Assembly (NCBI RefSeq): GCF_947623445.1
Contig: NC_135240.1
Span: forward strand, 18,910,001-18,974,000
Source of the DNA: Clavelina lepadiformis
Taxonomy: Eukaryota > Chordata > Ascidiacea > Aplousobranchia > Clavelinidae
DNA length: 64,000 nucleotides
Reading direction: 5' to 3'
In this document: positions 24,881 to 37,326 of the stretch, piece after piece
How positions within the stretch are numbered: position 1 is the stretch's first letter
How the letters are laid out: each line of letters begins with the position of its first letter
Position numbers and translations under genes: made by a program
Notes under the pieces: model-generated
Seen by the model: only the letters and a program-made list of their open reading frames with translations
The model's database searches: none
Told to the model about the DNA's origin: nothing

Positions 24881-26219
24881 TTAGAAAGTTCGGACACTCT
24901 CTGGGAGCGACAACTAACTGCCATTGGCTTTGGTTCATTCATGAAACGCATTGAACACTAATGCACAGCGATGTGATCATACATTACTGGTGTAATCGTC
25001 AAACATAAAAAGAACGATATTCGAAAAATAATGCGGCTAATAATGCAGAAAAGTATGTCAAGTAGACCGACTTCACGAGAGCACCAGAAATGTCGCCAAA
25101 ATATTGCAAACCGTCAAACTATCTTGGTTAAGGCAAAATGTCTAAAAACTGCATATGGTAAACGGGAAGCTCAAACGATGAAGTGCATTTTTCGGTTACA
25201 AAATAAGAAATAAATATTCAGAATACTCCTGCAGATGCTCACGTAAAATAAAGTTCAACCGAAAATGCACGTTTATCAATAACCCGAACAGCTAAGCAAT
25301 GCTTCATGAAAATCAGCATAAAAATCGATGAAAATGATGACGCTTTACTCCAAATTCTGACGTGTGCTGATTTTAAAAAACATCTGTGTAAGCCAATTCA
25401 CAAACATATAGAGATCGAATCACTTAATCGTACGCCCAAGTAAGAAACCAAACATAGTAATGCGTATATTCGTATAGCAACATAACAAACAGGAACAATC
25501 TGGGCGTATAACTAATCGTAACACAACTAAAACACTGAATAAATTTGACGGATGCAACAAAACAGCAAAAGCACTTTTGTACCTAGTTAGATGACAAACG
25601 AAATAATCCGCTGGATGCTGGAATTAAAAAAAGTGGATGGAAATGATCTTAGCTCTTACAAGCAATAAGACTTAGTTTGTTACGGGGATATTTTTCAATT
25701 GAAGAATTCAAAAACAGCTCACATTTACTCATTCTTATAATTGCTAGAAGTAGTACAATGCAATAACGCGAAGATATAAATTTTATATAATCGTAGAGGG
25801 GAAGTTACAACGGCACAATGCTTCGACAAAAAGGAATTTCAGCATGGCATTAGCCTTGGACTTACAAGAGCTGATCACTTGCAGTCACATCGTGAGCAAA
25901 CAATTTAAAACGAAAAAGAACTTAATGCATAGATTGTTTAAGTCAACAAAAAATTCGATGCCAGCAAAACGTTTCCAGCCAATGTCCAATCGAACTAACT
26001 TGAAAAAATAAAAACTTTCGAATTTTTTAAACTGTCGACTTGAAAAATATTTCGCATAAGGTACATACTGTGTGTCAAAAAACTGTTTTATGCTGTCTTG
26101 CACAGCGTACATGTATCGGTTAGACGTATTTTATTATTATTGCTAATCTATGGCAGTATAATACTTCGGTTCCAAACTGACAACCAATGTGTTTATACCG
26201 CACTTAACGTTAGTACATT
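24881..26219. other. Convergent intergenic stretch (two 3' ends)
   Basis: This region separates the plus-strand gene ending at 24880 from the minus-strand gene ending at 26220. It contains possible poly(A) signals for each (25209 and 25247 on plus, 26130-26135 on minus). No further gene was seen. Confidence 0.5.
26130..26135 (-). terminator. Poly(A) signal of the PAG1-like gene
   Basis: TTTATT on the plus strand, which is AATAAA on the minus strand, 84 bases after the stop codon. Confidence 0.55.
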
Positions 26220-29200
26220 TTAAGACGAAGACGACATGCTGGGTCGTTCGATTTGTTCATAATGGTGTTGTCTAGGTGGTCGCGTCTGAAGGTCCGCACC
26301 AAGTGAGCGGGGACGGACTGGCTGATCAACGTTATTAGTCCCGTTAAGCTGAATTGGTGGCAAATTACTTGAAGGCGGCAGTTCTCCTATAACGGAATAA
26401 GCAGCATTGCTATGGCTGGGAATAAAGGTACCGTCGGCCGACCCTGCCCGACTCACGCTCTCGTACAGGGACTCAGGATTGACTTCATCAATCTTTGAAA
26501 AAACAAAAGATGGTATAAAAGCAATAATATTATAGACTATATCGGGAATTGTAATGCTACGAAGATAGAAAAAATGGAACTCGTTAAAATATATACCTTT
26601 GGTTGAAATATCAAGTAACATGGCTGTTAATTAAATTGAGTTTCACAAGTAGCCAATTAATTCCTTCATACCTGGGCATACACGTCTGTATTTGCACTGG
26701 CTTCAGCAGCATTGATGGCACTCATATTCGCATATCTCCCTTGGTCAGCTTCTTTTCGCATGCGAATATGATCAAGACTCTCACGCACGTTGAGTTTGTC
26801 ATACATGGGACCCTGCAAAAGACCTCCAATGTCAAACATACACTCCCATACTACATAATCCATTTAAACAGCAACACATGATTACATATAGGTATTGATT
26901 TAAGATTGCTTACAATGGCAGATTCGTTATTCCATTAAACAGAAGGGCCGTTTTACTTTCATTTTAACATTAAATACTGACACTTCACTATTACTAAATT
27001 ACTTACTACCTTTATTTTGAGGAAAAAATAGTTCACCAATTACCCATAAGTAGGGAAAACAAAACATTATTTTGAACGAAAATGCAAACTGTTCTCAAGG
27101 CCAAATATTAAATGCCAAATACAGTATTAAAATGTGCACAAAATTATATACCTTAATGAGGATAGGGCCTACAGCAAAATAGCCAACATACAATATTATC
27201 CATTCCTTAAACTGATTTACCAATTCAGATCTAATCTGAAGCTTTTAAATTCATGAACAAACTGTGTAGTTGCAAGACATGCCTCTTTTAAACTTAAAAA
27301 CGAAGAGTTGAGAAAAGTTAATATTATTGTGACTAAAAATCACAATAGTGACGATTAACTAAATATTAACCAATTAAGCATGTCGACAAAGCAATCCTAA
27401 AAAGCTGCCTGGCAAGCCATATGATGGGTGAGTGGTCTGCTTAGCTTGGTTTAATCTAACTTAGTAATTTCAATGGACCAAATGTTGAACTACAACGAGA
27501 AGGATTTAAAAAACGCAAAGTCATGGAAACCAAAATGCTATAAAAGTTGTTGAAAAACTTGCTATATAGTATTCCATTTACGAAAAGACAAAACAGCTGC
27601 AAAGTCACGCAAAGAGCAAAGCTTCTGAAACTCTTTTATACAATCAACATAAGAAACAAAACAACTTATAAATCTAGAAAAATGGCATTTTTCTCATTCT
27701 GTGGCAACATGACCATGAATGAATTCTACATGACTTCTATTGTCAATATATACTATAGCATATAAAATATAAATACAAAATTTAAGAAAACAAAAAATAA
27801 AGACAATATAAGACAAAGCAAAATTACCCATTACAATCAGTATGTGATATTCACATGTTTGCCTAATTTGCACGGAGAGTGTGTGATTTACCAACTTATG
27901 TGACTTACACTTGCAACAGCAAGCAGATTGGAGCATGAAAAAACAAGTAAATGGGTGGTAGACGGAAAATAAATTAATAATAAAAATAATAAATGAAAAA
28001 AAGTTGGAAATGGGCCATGCCAATGTGAAAAATTTGGGCAAACATGAATACTAATAGGCTACTGGCGAACAAATACAACATTATCCAAATTATTGACTTC
28101 AATGAAATTTGAAGTTCTAGTTGGTTGATTCAAGTTGATATAGCATTTCTCAAAATAAAAGATTTTTATCAATTGGGGTTGCATCATGTTGTAAGCCAAA
28201 TAAATGATACAAATGAAATTTTATTGTTTTACACAGATAAAAATGTTTTTGGGATTTACTTAGGTCAACCTACATGACATTAGCGTTAATATAATTTTGG
28301 AATAATTTTCTTCGCAGGCACTCCTAAAAAGATGAACACAAATACCTGTTTATCATTGTCAGACAAAGTAGACTGATTTTCTGGTATCTCAGGCATGGAA
28401 ACAGATGGGTCTTCCAGTTCATCCTCAGCATCAAAATTTCTTTCAGGAATGGGAGGAGCAGGAGGTTCATCTGAAACTGCTAATTAATACAGTATAAGAA
28501 TAAAATTGCGTGTGTTGATTGCAAACAAAATCACGCATAATTTATATTATTTCTGCTAAGGATAAAATAAAGATTACAAGCAAAATTCTCCTGCTCATTC
28601 ATACATTCATTTGCATGATACACCCACAATGAGTAGTTGTGGTGTAACAACGGAATAATAATTAAATCTAAACTAGTTTCACGGCGTGTTCTGTTTTAGT
28701 AGACTACATTTTTTCTGCAATGGAACAGAAAACTTTCCTTGAAATTTTGATTTTTTTATTGTTATAAAGAATCCCTGGCAATGCCTAAGTGGTTGTTTTT
28801 CTACAATTCAGTAAAGATAAGCCTTAGGGAATAGGGATATTAGTTCTTTGAAGCATATCTCTTGTTGATTTAGACAAGCCTGTTTCTCCACTTATTTTGG
28901 AAAAAATCAAACATATTCAATTATTCTGGAGAACAGATAAATAAATACAGCAAAAGACACATCAAGTGTTTTTGCATTAAGATGTCAGCAGCAGAAGATG
29001 GAAAATACAAAAATATCTGTTTTTCCATACCTGGTTTCCTTTTCAAGCTCACTTTTTTTAGCTTGTCTATTGTAGCATATTCTGGACGACTATATTTATC
29101 TGGAGAATTTTGATCCATGGACAAATGTTTCGAAGTTCCCGGAAAGTCATCATCATCACTTTCTTTATCTTCATTTTTTTGTTCTGTGCCCTGTACACAA

Positions 29201-32200
29201 ACATTCTTGTTATGTTGAAAAAAGCATAAAAGACAATCCATAAATGTGCAGTGTTCATTGTACAAACTTAACTACTGTATACGATACAAGGTGTTGACAA
29301 TGACATCTACCCTGTCTTACTACTTTCTTTCATCTACTTTGTTTTCAATACAGTTATAAACAATTGTCAATATTTTAAAGAATACTTACAACAACGTGGA
29401 AACAAATTATGTGTTAAACAATATTGCGCACATTCTTATGCACAGCATGTTTAACTGAGATAAATTAACCTATGTGTATATGAAAGTCTAACAGCAGTAA
29501 AAAAAACAAATATTTATTCACACTGAAACACAATGGATGGAAAACAGCACAACAAATGATACAGATCTCCGTTAGAGTGAAAGTGTAGAAAATTAAGGTG
29601 TGAAAAAGTTATGACCTAATTAGATCCTCACTTGTAATGTTTTGTCATCAACTTGTGCATACAGGTCTGTATCTTCAGTGTCTACATTATCGTTGACCTA
29701 CAAAACAAAATTGAGCTAGGTGATCAAAACCAACAATACCACGTACTTTAACCAACTCCACCCAAACTTGAACGTTCTCTGAGTTTCTTATCATTAGATT
29801 GCTAGTAATTAACAGGTGCCGGACCGCAGTTGGCCTGTGTGCGGTAGTTTGCACACCCCAGTCATAGGCTAATCATGCATTGGGAAGCTATAGTTTCCCA
29901 GTTAAATATAAACCAGTTTCAATAATATACTGACCAATCAATGTTCTAATTCATTTAATCAATGTTCTAACTCCGTTTTAACCCAATTGTCATCTGTCAA
30001 TTGATTAATTACCCAAATTGGATGTTTAACAACGAGTTGCATATATCGGATGTTGCATTATGTTTACCAGCAAGAACTATTTTGGATGAAATTGTCTCTG
30101 TTTCAGAACAGAGCTACAACACTATTTCAATGAAAACTTACACTATTTAAACCTAAACCAAACATCTGTCAAAAATGGTAAAAACTCATAATTTGTGAAA
30201 AAGTTCTGCTATTTTTAGGTAATTTGTGAGAGTTTGGGCATATTTAAAAGAATTTATAAAAATTGCAAGAAAAATTTAGTTAGTTTTCTTAATCAAAGTT
30301 TAGATTGTTGCAGCATGGGGACAAATGCAGGGACCGTTCTCCATAGACCTTGTTAAACTTGCAAATATTTAGCTATTTATAAAAACCATGTTATTATTTA
30401 AAAATAATTTATAAAATACCTTACCTTGGCATAAAACGAAGAATCACCACTTCCTTCAGGTATTTCAAGAGTTTTTATCTTCATGCGAAACGTTTTCTTC
30501 TTCTTGGCATCATCAACTTTGGCATACATATCGTCATCATCCTGCACAACATATGATCTTTGGAATACATAGTTATGGTTTGTATCATGTTGCGCATTAT
30601 TGCTAGTGCTATGTCTTCGAAAATGTTACAACTTGAAAGTAAACAATAGCCTCATTAGGCATGATTGCCATGATCGATTGATTGATCATCGTAACAAGCC
30701 CATGAGCATACAAAATCCTATGACAACATCTTTTTGCAAAAAGCATATGTCAATATCTTATAACAACCGATAAAAACAGTTGTCATTGAGTCATTCCTGT
30801 ATGTAATTATAACTAAATCAACCAGGCCCTGTAACCACTACTTTTGAATTTTAATGGTTTGGATATATGTTGTAGTCTCAAAAAATTTGAAAAAAAAAGA
30901 ATTTTGAAAATATCTCAAGATATTTGAGTTATTTGCGATTTGAATTTTTTACCACTTGAGGGAGATTAGATTGGTGAGCACTGGTCACGCTTAGTGATTT
31001 TCTTCAATATCTCTATTTCTGAAGGTAGAATAATGAAACAAATATCATTTTTACCATTTTTGGTGTCAAGGAATTTATTTCAGCAGTTAAAAAGTTTCTT
31101 AAACACTTCCTTCACATGGTAAATTAGGTTTTTTGAGTGAAGATCAAAGGTAAAATTTATGATGCAATTAAAAAAATATCAATGAACTTTGAAACAAAGT
31201 TTTTAAATATTTGTGGTAGTATGGTTGAAGTATTTTCTTATATACAAAAATAGTGAACTTGTTTTTTGAGCTTAAAGAGTAAAATGAGTTTGAAGAAGTG
31301 CACTACATTTTATGGCGACAAGTTTAGATTAACAGACACTATCTTCCGACAATAAAAAAATGCGGCACATGCAATTGATATTTTTTGAAACATCTATCAA
31401 AATGTCTGATAGCACTAAAGCTTCTGTTTTATCCTTGTATGAAAATGATGAATTCACTTGTTTAATGCCTGGAATAAACGCCTTGTGTGAGCGTTTCTAA
31501 AAATGTCCATCAACAAAAGCGGTTTATTCTGTGCAGTTTAGAGGAATTCTATGCTACATTACTTTTCACACTGCAGCAGGGATGATATGCAAGTTACTGT
31601 GAATGATTATACAGCTTTCAAGTCTGATGAAAAGTGGTGGGTGGGATTGATAGTAAAAGTAGACAGTACTCAGCTGAATGCACAAGCGTCCATAACATAC
31701 ATTTTTTGACCCTCAGTGGATGATATGTGCTGGGTTCCATTCCAGCAAATTCTCTGCAAAGTTGCTGCTATAAGTCCTTCCAGTACTTTTACTGGAAGTT
31801 CTTACAGCATTTCTGCAGAACACTTTAATGCAATCACGAATGCCTACGCTAATGGACGATGACATCTAATTATAAGTAGTTCATTTAAAAAATGTTACCT
31901 TGTGTTTTCTCTTAAGATTTTTAGGACTGCAAATTTGCCTCAACTTTAATTCGACTTTTCAAAAATCTGCGCAATCTCCATTATAAAATTCCTGTGCTCT
32001 AACTCAGCCTTTTTCTTGATGAAATTTGACAAAACTTACTTTTTGATACAGTTAACGAATAAATTTTATGCCTTCTATCATCTTTAATCAAAATTTTTGT
32101 TTGTATCTCAGTGAAAATGGTGAAAATATTCACATTATAATTCTATTATGATTACCTGCAGTCTGTGAATATTTTATCATGTGTGAGTATAACTAGTAAT

Positions 32201-35200
32201 TAAATCAGCTAAGAGTAACACGATACCAGAATTTGTCTTCAAAGCATTGCATGTGGGCAGGTTGTTGACATTATGTAGTTCATGTCTTGAACCAATTTCT
32301 ACTTTTGACTCGCATTCAAATTCAATTTTCCAGTTTTATGACGTGCCTTTGTTTTTAGCCCACTAAGTCCAAGTGTCACAGTATCACAAATAGTGCGGTT
32401 GTTCAAACTTATTTTACTCATTAAGCTCAAAAAACAAGTTCACGACGTATGGATATAGGAAAATACTGGAACTACAAAAATTTTTTTAAATTTTGTTTTG
32501 GAAATGACTGCTATTTTTATAATTGCGTCAAGAACTTGACCTTTGATCTTCATTCAAAAACCCTAATTTACTACGTGAAGGAGATGTTCTAGAAACTTTT
32601 TATATGCTGAAATGAATTCCTTGACACCAAAATTAGTAAAAATAACATTTTCTTCGTTATTTTACCTTCAGAAATAGAGATATTGAAGAAAATCACTAAG
32701 CGTGACCAGTGTTTACTAACCTAATCTCCCTCAAGTGACGGAAATTTCAAATCGCAACAACTCAAAAAATACTTGAGATATTTTCAATTATTTTGAAGCT
32801 CTACAACATATATCCAAACCATCAAAATCTATGACCAGTGGTTACAAAATTTAAAAAAATTGGTTGATTATACAGAGAATGATTCCATTACAAGTGGATA
32901 TTATAAGCAGTTAAGCTTTTGAAAACATGATAAACAGTGACAAATTCTTACAGAAAATCCAGACATATGCAAAACAACATGCCATCAATTCAAAGCAAAC
33001 ATCTATACCCAAAATTAACTGTAGACTTATTGCTTTGTACTACATTCTGTTTAAAAACAAATTTACTACGGCATTGACTTTTAATATTTTACTTGAAAAT
33101 ATTACACAAATGATTATATGTCTAGTGATATATGTACTGCAACAAAAAAGATTTTAAAATAAATTTTTTTACTAGTTATCATGGAACTTCTATAAAAATA
33201 CTATGGTTGCCACCAGGCATAATAACATCCGAAACGTGACACCACTGGTGAATTATTTCTGTATTTTAGCAGATATATCTCGTATCTGATATAGAACTTC
33301 TATGTTAACACAGTTCCCAGCTGTCAAGTAGCAACTAAAACACAGTTTGAATAAAGCAATAGAATTTAACAAAGAATAAATAAAATTAAAATAAAATAGA
33401 AATTTTAGGGAATGAATGGACCATCACCTGCACATTAACAGCTTCCATATTTTCAGATATATCAGGAGGAGGGGTAGGTAATCTTCTCCCTTTAGGACTA
33501 GAGTGACCCGGAGTTCCAGCCACTAAAGTATGCAAGATAAAAGAAACTCAAAAGGCTAGGCTTGTATAATTGTTCGTCATTAAAGGTATATACATAATAT
33601 CATATATGCATATATTATATGCCATAGTGATAGCTGAAACTCAACAACCATTTATATATAGATCAGTTTTATAATACAGTAGAAATTTGGTTAATACATC
33701 CACCTCGGGACCAGCTGATTTTGGATTTAATAAGCTGTGATTACAAGTTGTAAAAACTAGTTTTCCTAGAAGTGCAAAAAACAATTTCCCAGGCGGTCAA
33801 AATGCATTCAATGAATTATATTGTATTTATTCAACATGTAGGCTAGAAAAAGCAAGAGACTTTGCTGCAATAAGAAGACTACTTCAGTTACAATGAGAAA
33901 CACTTTTAACTGCAATGACTGATGTTCTAATCCAGTGGGTCTCAACCTCAACCTAATCTAAAATAACCTGTTTCATTAGACATTTGTTCACAATCGACTA
34001 CTGTTTCTTCAAAGTTAATAGCCATTAATCTACACAGCATGTTCAATAAGATTTCGTACATAATAGGCAATTATCTGAACACACTAAAGAATGATTTGTC
34101 CGCAGGGGGAATCAAGAGTGGATGTATTAAGCAGTAGCTGGTTGTATTAAACAGGGTTTTTATAACGAGGAATGACTAGGAAAACTTCATTCCAAGCAAT
34201 TTGGATGTAACAAGCAGTTAGTTATATTAACCATAGATGTATTAACTGGATTCTACTGTATGTGTCCATATACAGTGAAAGCCGTATCCACTTGGTCCCA
34301 CTCAAAATTTCTGATAACTCTATGTAACCTAACTGGTCCTAACTAAAGTAAAATCAATTAACTTATATCTATCAGGAGTTTAATCTACCCTTCAACATTG
34401 AGTTTACCGAGCCAGTCCTCAGACTACCTTTTCTTCATGGAACCACCTGACTAATTTTAAACAAGTATGTCACTTGCTTGGAAATCATGCTTTATCAGGA
34501 AGCGATTAATTTAGTGTTCTTTTGTTACGAACAACACTGTGCTTAAAGCAGGGCTTCTCAACTGGGGGTAATGGCCCCTCTGGTGGGCCATGAGCATATG
34601 CCTCACTAGTGAGCAATAGTGTAGCAGAAGGTAAGACGAGTTAAAGCGGAACAAAAGTTTCTAACGTTTTTGTGCTTGCTGTGCAAAATTAGAGGCACGA
34701 AGGCTACAGCACATGCAGTAGTGAAATAAAAAGTGTTTTGCAATCAAAAATCGACATTTTTTTATTGGTAAGCAGGGGGCACGAATTTTGAGGGCCACGA
34801 ACCAAGAAAGGTTGAGAACACTGGCTTAAACTTTTCCAATTCTTAAATCTCAGTAGTAACAAGGTTGTAGTCTATTAATTTTACAGATGTATAATTTCGA
34901 AACACTGGACCATCTAGACCAGTGGTTCCCAATCGCGGCTCTTAGAGCCGCATGCGGCTCCAAGCTAGCCTTCTTGCGGCTCTCAATGAGCCCTGAAAAT
35001 CCCACAAAAAAATAAAAAATCTATTAATAATAATTAGGTCGATTATTTTTTGACTTGTCAAAAAAAGTCAAAAATTGGTCTAAATTTATAGCGTTAGGTC
35101 AAAATTGTTTACAAATTTTTCATTTTACATCATACAGTTACACCTTGTAGCCTACTTTATACTGTTGTGAATGGCCCATTGTCTACTTATTGTGAATCAT

Positions 35201-37326
35201 AAACGGCTTCCTGAATCCTTAACCACAATTGCGACTCGGTTTGACAAAGTTGTTAAAGTTCAAAGCCAATGCGAAGTTGGACATTAAATTGATTTGTGTT
35301 ATTTTTGTCTTGTTAGTGTTGCTATTCGTTGCTACATGCTTTAAAATTTTCGTTATAATTTCTTGAGTGTTTTCATGCGGCTCCATACGTACTCTGAAGT
35401 TTGAAATTCGGCCCCGACACCAAAAAAGGTTGGGAACCACTGATCTAGACCATACGTGTCAAACTCCCGGCCCGCGGGCCACATCCGGCCCGTTTTACAA
35501 TAAAACTTGGCCCGCAATCGCTATTTTATACATTGAACTATTTCCGTGAGATCATTGTACAGTATAACTTACTTTTTTCCAGCAAGAAACAAGATTATAA
35601 CAAATCGCACAATACAGCAGCACAGCAGTTGCCCCATCATACGATTGAATAAATCGATTTATCCTAACGCTTGTAATCTGGGCTGCTTTTTTCTTTATTG
35701 TTTGTTAATTCTTTAATGCTTTTGCAAGGAGATGAATGAAACATAATGAAGTAAGAGAAGAATAATCAAAAATAGCCCAGTCAAAAATATCAAAAATTTG
35801 GTGTTGTTTCGCTGCCTGTTCCAATTCATGTTTCGTGTCACGAAACGTTCCATCAAGTTTTATCTTCACGGCCCGTGGCGTTAAATAAGTTTTGAGTTTT
35901 GGCCCCTGGTGCAATTGAGTTTGACACCCCTGATCTAGACATTTACCATATTTATCCGAATAGAAGATCCCTGTTTTCTATTTTTTTAAAGGTACAGTAT
36001 TTTGTGGGGCTTCTGAACAAGGGAACTTTTTAATGAAGTAATCATAGTTGTATTGTATCAGTATGTAATCATTTCAACTGAATGTTTTAACCTATTGAAA
36101 GTGCAAATATACAAGCAAACATATATTTAAAGAAGCACCTGAAGACTCATTGGACTCAGCATTAATACCATCAGCTGAGCTTCTTTGGTTGGTTTCTTGT
36201 ACAACAGGTGGTAGTTGAGGTAATTCACGACTGGACTGGGCTGAAAATTGCACAAGGTTAAACGTAATTTCCTGCAATTCTATGATAGTTTAAAAGTGAT
36301 TCTTAACCTTTGAATGCTTGTGTAAAAAATAAAAGCACTATTTTATTGACCAGCATATGAATGTATGCATTGCCTACAAAAAAAGTATAAAACGAATAAA
36401 GGTTAAATTTACATTTCAATATCACAGAACTCAAATGTGATAAATGCACAATTACACACTTCCTATGCACAAACCTAGCAAAAATGCATTTAAAAATTCC
36501 TCACGCGATCGGTTTTATTTTACAACATATATTTAACCAGACCCTTCTTTCAATATTGATTTATCAGGTCACAATTTAACATTTGGTTAATTGAGAACAA
36601 TTTAGACAAACATCACATATATTGTGAAGACAATGTCATAATGAATACCAGAGTATTTCAATAACATTTGGTTTTAACTACATCCATTTTTTGATACACT
36701 TTCAAAATGTCAAGATCGTGTATTAAAAATTTTGTATTAAACATTGAAATGTAATTTGTTAAGTGCAGTATAAAAAGTTAAACTCTTTCTGACGGACGCG
36801 CCAAAAAGCAGTGGTTAAGAAATATTGGTTTAAAATGTAGATAAATTGAAAAGTTATGTTACATATAGAATGGGGTCGCCATTCATTTTTTCCATTTTCC
36901 GTTGCAGCTTGAGTTTGTGAAGGTTTAGAGACTTCATTGGCTCCCTTTGCTTCATCACTCTCGGAATGGATGTCAGTTCGTGAAGAATACCCAATTGTTG
37001 TAATTTTAGGTCTGTAAGAAGTACATATTTTTAATAAATTTAAAGACAGAACTATTTTCATCAGAAATTAAATTATTTGAAGGAAAAAGCAACATTTTCA
37101 TAATACATTTGTTAAAAACAATAACTACAGTGCAAAAAAAAACAAAAACAAACATTTTTTTATAAAGCAAGGTTAGTGATACCATACTGCATAATATGAA
37201 AATACTAATACACACACATACAGTCTATATATATGCTTACTGTTTCTTTTTGTGTCCAAGGCACAAAATCAATAAAAAAACTAAACTAAAGGCAGACACG
37301 AATATAATGACAACGGGTGCAAACAT
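26220..37326 (-). CDS. PAG1: PAG1/Cbp-like transmembrane adaptor with multiple YxxPhi motifs, 10 exons, 440 aa
   Basis: Exons in gene order: 37326-37241, 37011-36863, 36240-36139, 33522-33428, 30541-30425, 29697-29632, 29190-29031, 28479-28346, 26812-26672, 26492-26220. All are GT-AG and the frame is continuous. Residues 3-25 form one membrane helix right after the start Met, followed by basic HKKK, so the N-terminus is probably outside. The long acidic cytoplasmic tail has SSRELPQLPP (82-90; human PAG1 has SRELPRIPP), PPAPPIPE, and YxxPhi sites near Y150, Y181, Y196, Y243, Y307, Y330, Y348, Y360, Y382 and Y428. Human PAG1 is 432 aa; it is phosphorylated by Src kinases and recruits Csk through its SH2 domain. 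The vertebrate CxxC palmitoylation pair is not visible (one Cys, C23 or so) and the tail ends SMSSSS rather than a PDZ ligand. A stop lies in frame before the Met, but an upstream exon cannot be excluded. Alternative: a LAX/LAT-like adaptor. Confidence 0.82.
29813..29861. mobile_element. hAT MITE remnant
   Basis: CAGGTGCCGGACCGCAGTTG followed by TAGTTTGCACACCCCAG recalls the two ends of the MITE at 21628-22036, here almost abutting. It is probably a deletion product. It lies in an intron of the PAG1-like gene. Confidence 0.4.
30788..32890. mobile_element. DNA element of about 2.1 kb with inverted repeats of about 500 bp
   Basis: The left arm (about 30788-31310) and right arm (about 32390-32890) are inverted copies. 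Clear paired blocks include GTAACCACT/AGTGGTTAC, TTGATGGTTTGG-like words, CTTAGTGATTTTCTTCAATA, and GAACTTGTTTTTTGAGCTTA. Arms differ by scattered substitutions. Between them, about 31400-31890 (+) reads as a decayed protein with several stops: STKASVLSLYENDEF, then a tail with EKWWVG, VDDMCWVPF and TGSSYSISAEHFNAI. That tail resembles, from memory, uncharacterised transposon-associated proteins. The superfamily could not be assigned and a target duplication was not found. It sits in intron 4 of the PAG1-like gene. Confidence 0.7.
33677..34258. mobile_element. Tigger/pogo-like MITE (582 bp)
   Basis: The left end CAGTAGAAATTTGGTTAATA and right end (read inverted) CAGTAGAATCCAGTTAATAC are imperfect inverted repeats. 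Both sides are flanked by TA (33675-33676 and 34259-34260). Internal GGATGTATTAA words recur. CAGT ends plus a TA duplication fit the Tc1/mariner-pogo group. No transposase is present. It lies in intron 3 of the PAG1-like gene. Confidence 0.75.
34549..34823. mobile_element. hAT-type MITE (275 bp)
   Basis: The left end CAGGGCTTCTCAACTGG and right end GGTTGAGAACACTG are imperfect inverted repeats. Flanks GCTTAAAG (34541-34548) and GCTTAAAC (34824-34831) match at 7 of 8 positions. Subterminal GGGCCATGA and GGGCCACGA face each other. It is in intron 3 of the PAG1-like gene. Confidence 0.85.
34920..35442. mobile_element. hAT-type MITE (523 bp), first of a same-site pair
   Basis: The ends CAGTGGTTCCCAATC and GGTTGGGAACCACTG are inverted. 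ATCTAGAC flanks it at 34912-34919 and 35443-35450. The subterminal region has GCGGCTCTTAGAGCCGC and ATGCGGCTCCA. No transposase is present. Intron 3 of the PAG1-like gene. Confidence 0.92.
35451..35932. mobile_element. hAT-type MITE (482 bp), second of a same-site pair
   Basis: The left end CATACGTGTCAAACTC and right end GAGTTTGACACCCCTG are inverted with a few mismatches. ATCTAGAC lies directly before it (35443-35450, shared with the preceding MITE) and directly after it (35933-35940). Subterminal CGGCCCGCGGGCC is palindromic. The internal sequences differ from the neighbouring MITE, so this is a different family. Confidence 0.9.

Noticed and set aside
30788-32890. LTR-type element, because of its long terminal repeats
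   Set aside because: The repeats are inverted, not direct, and no reverse transcriptase, integrase or capsid-like sequence was recognised.
34549-35932. One composite transposon spanning the three intronic hAT MITEs
   Set aside because: Each has its own inverted ends and its own flanking octamer, so they are separate insertions.
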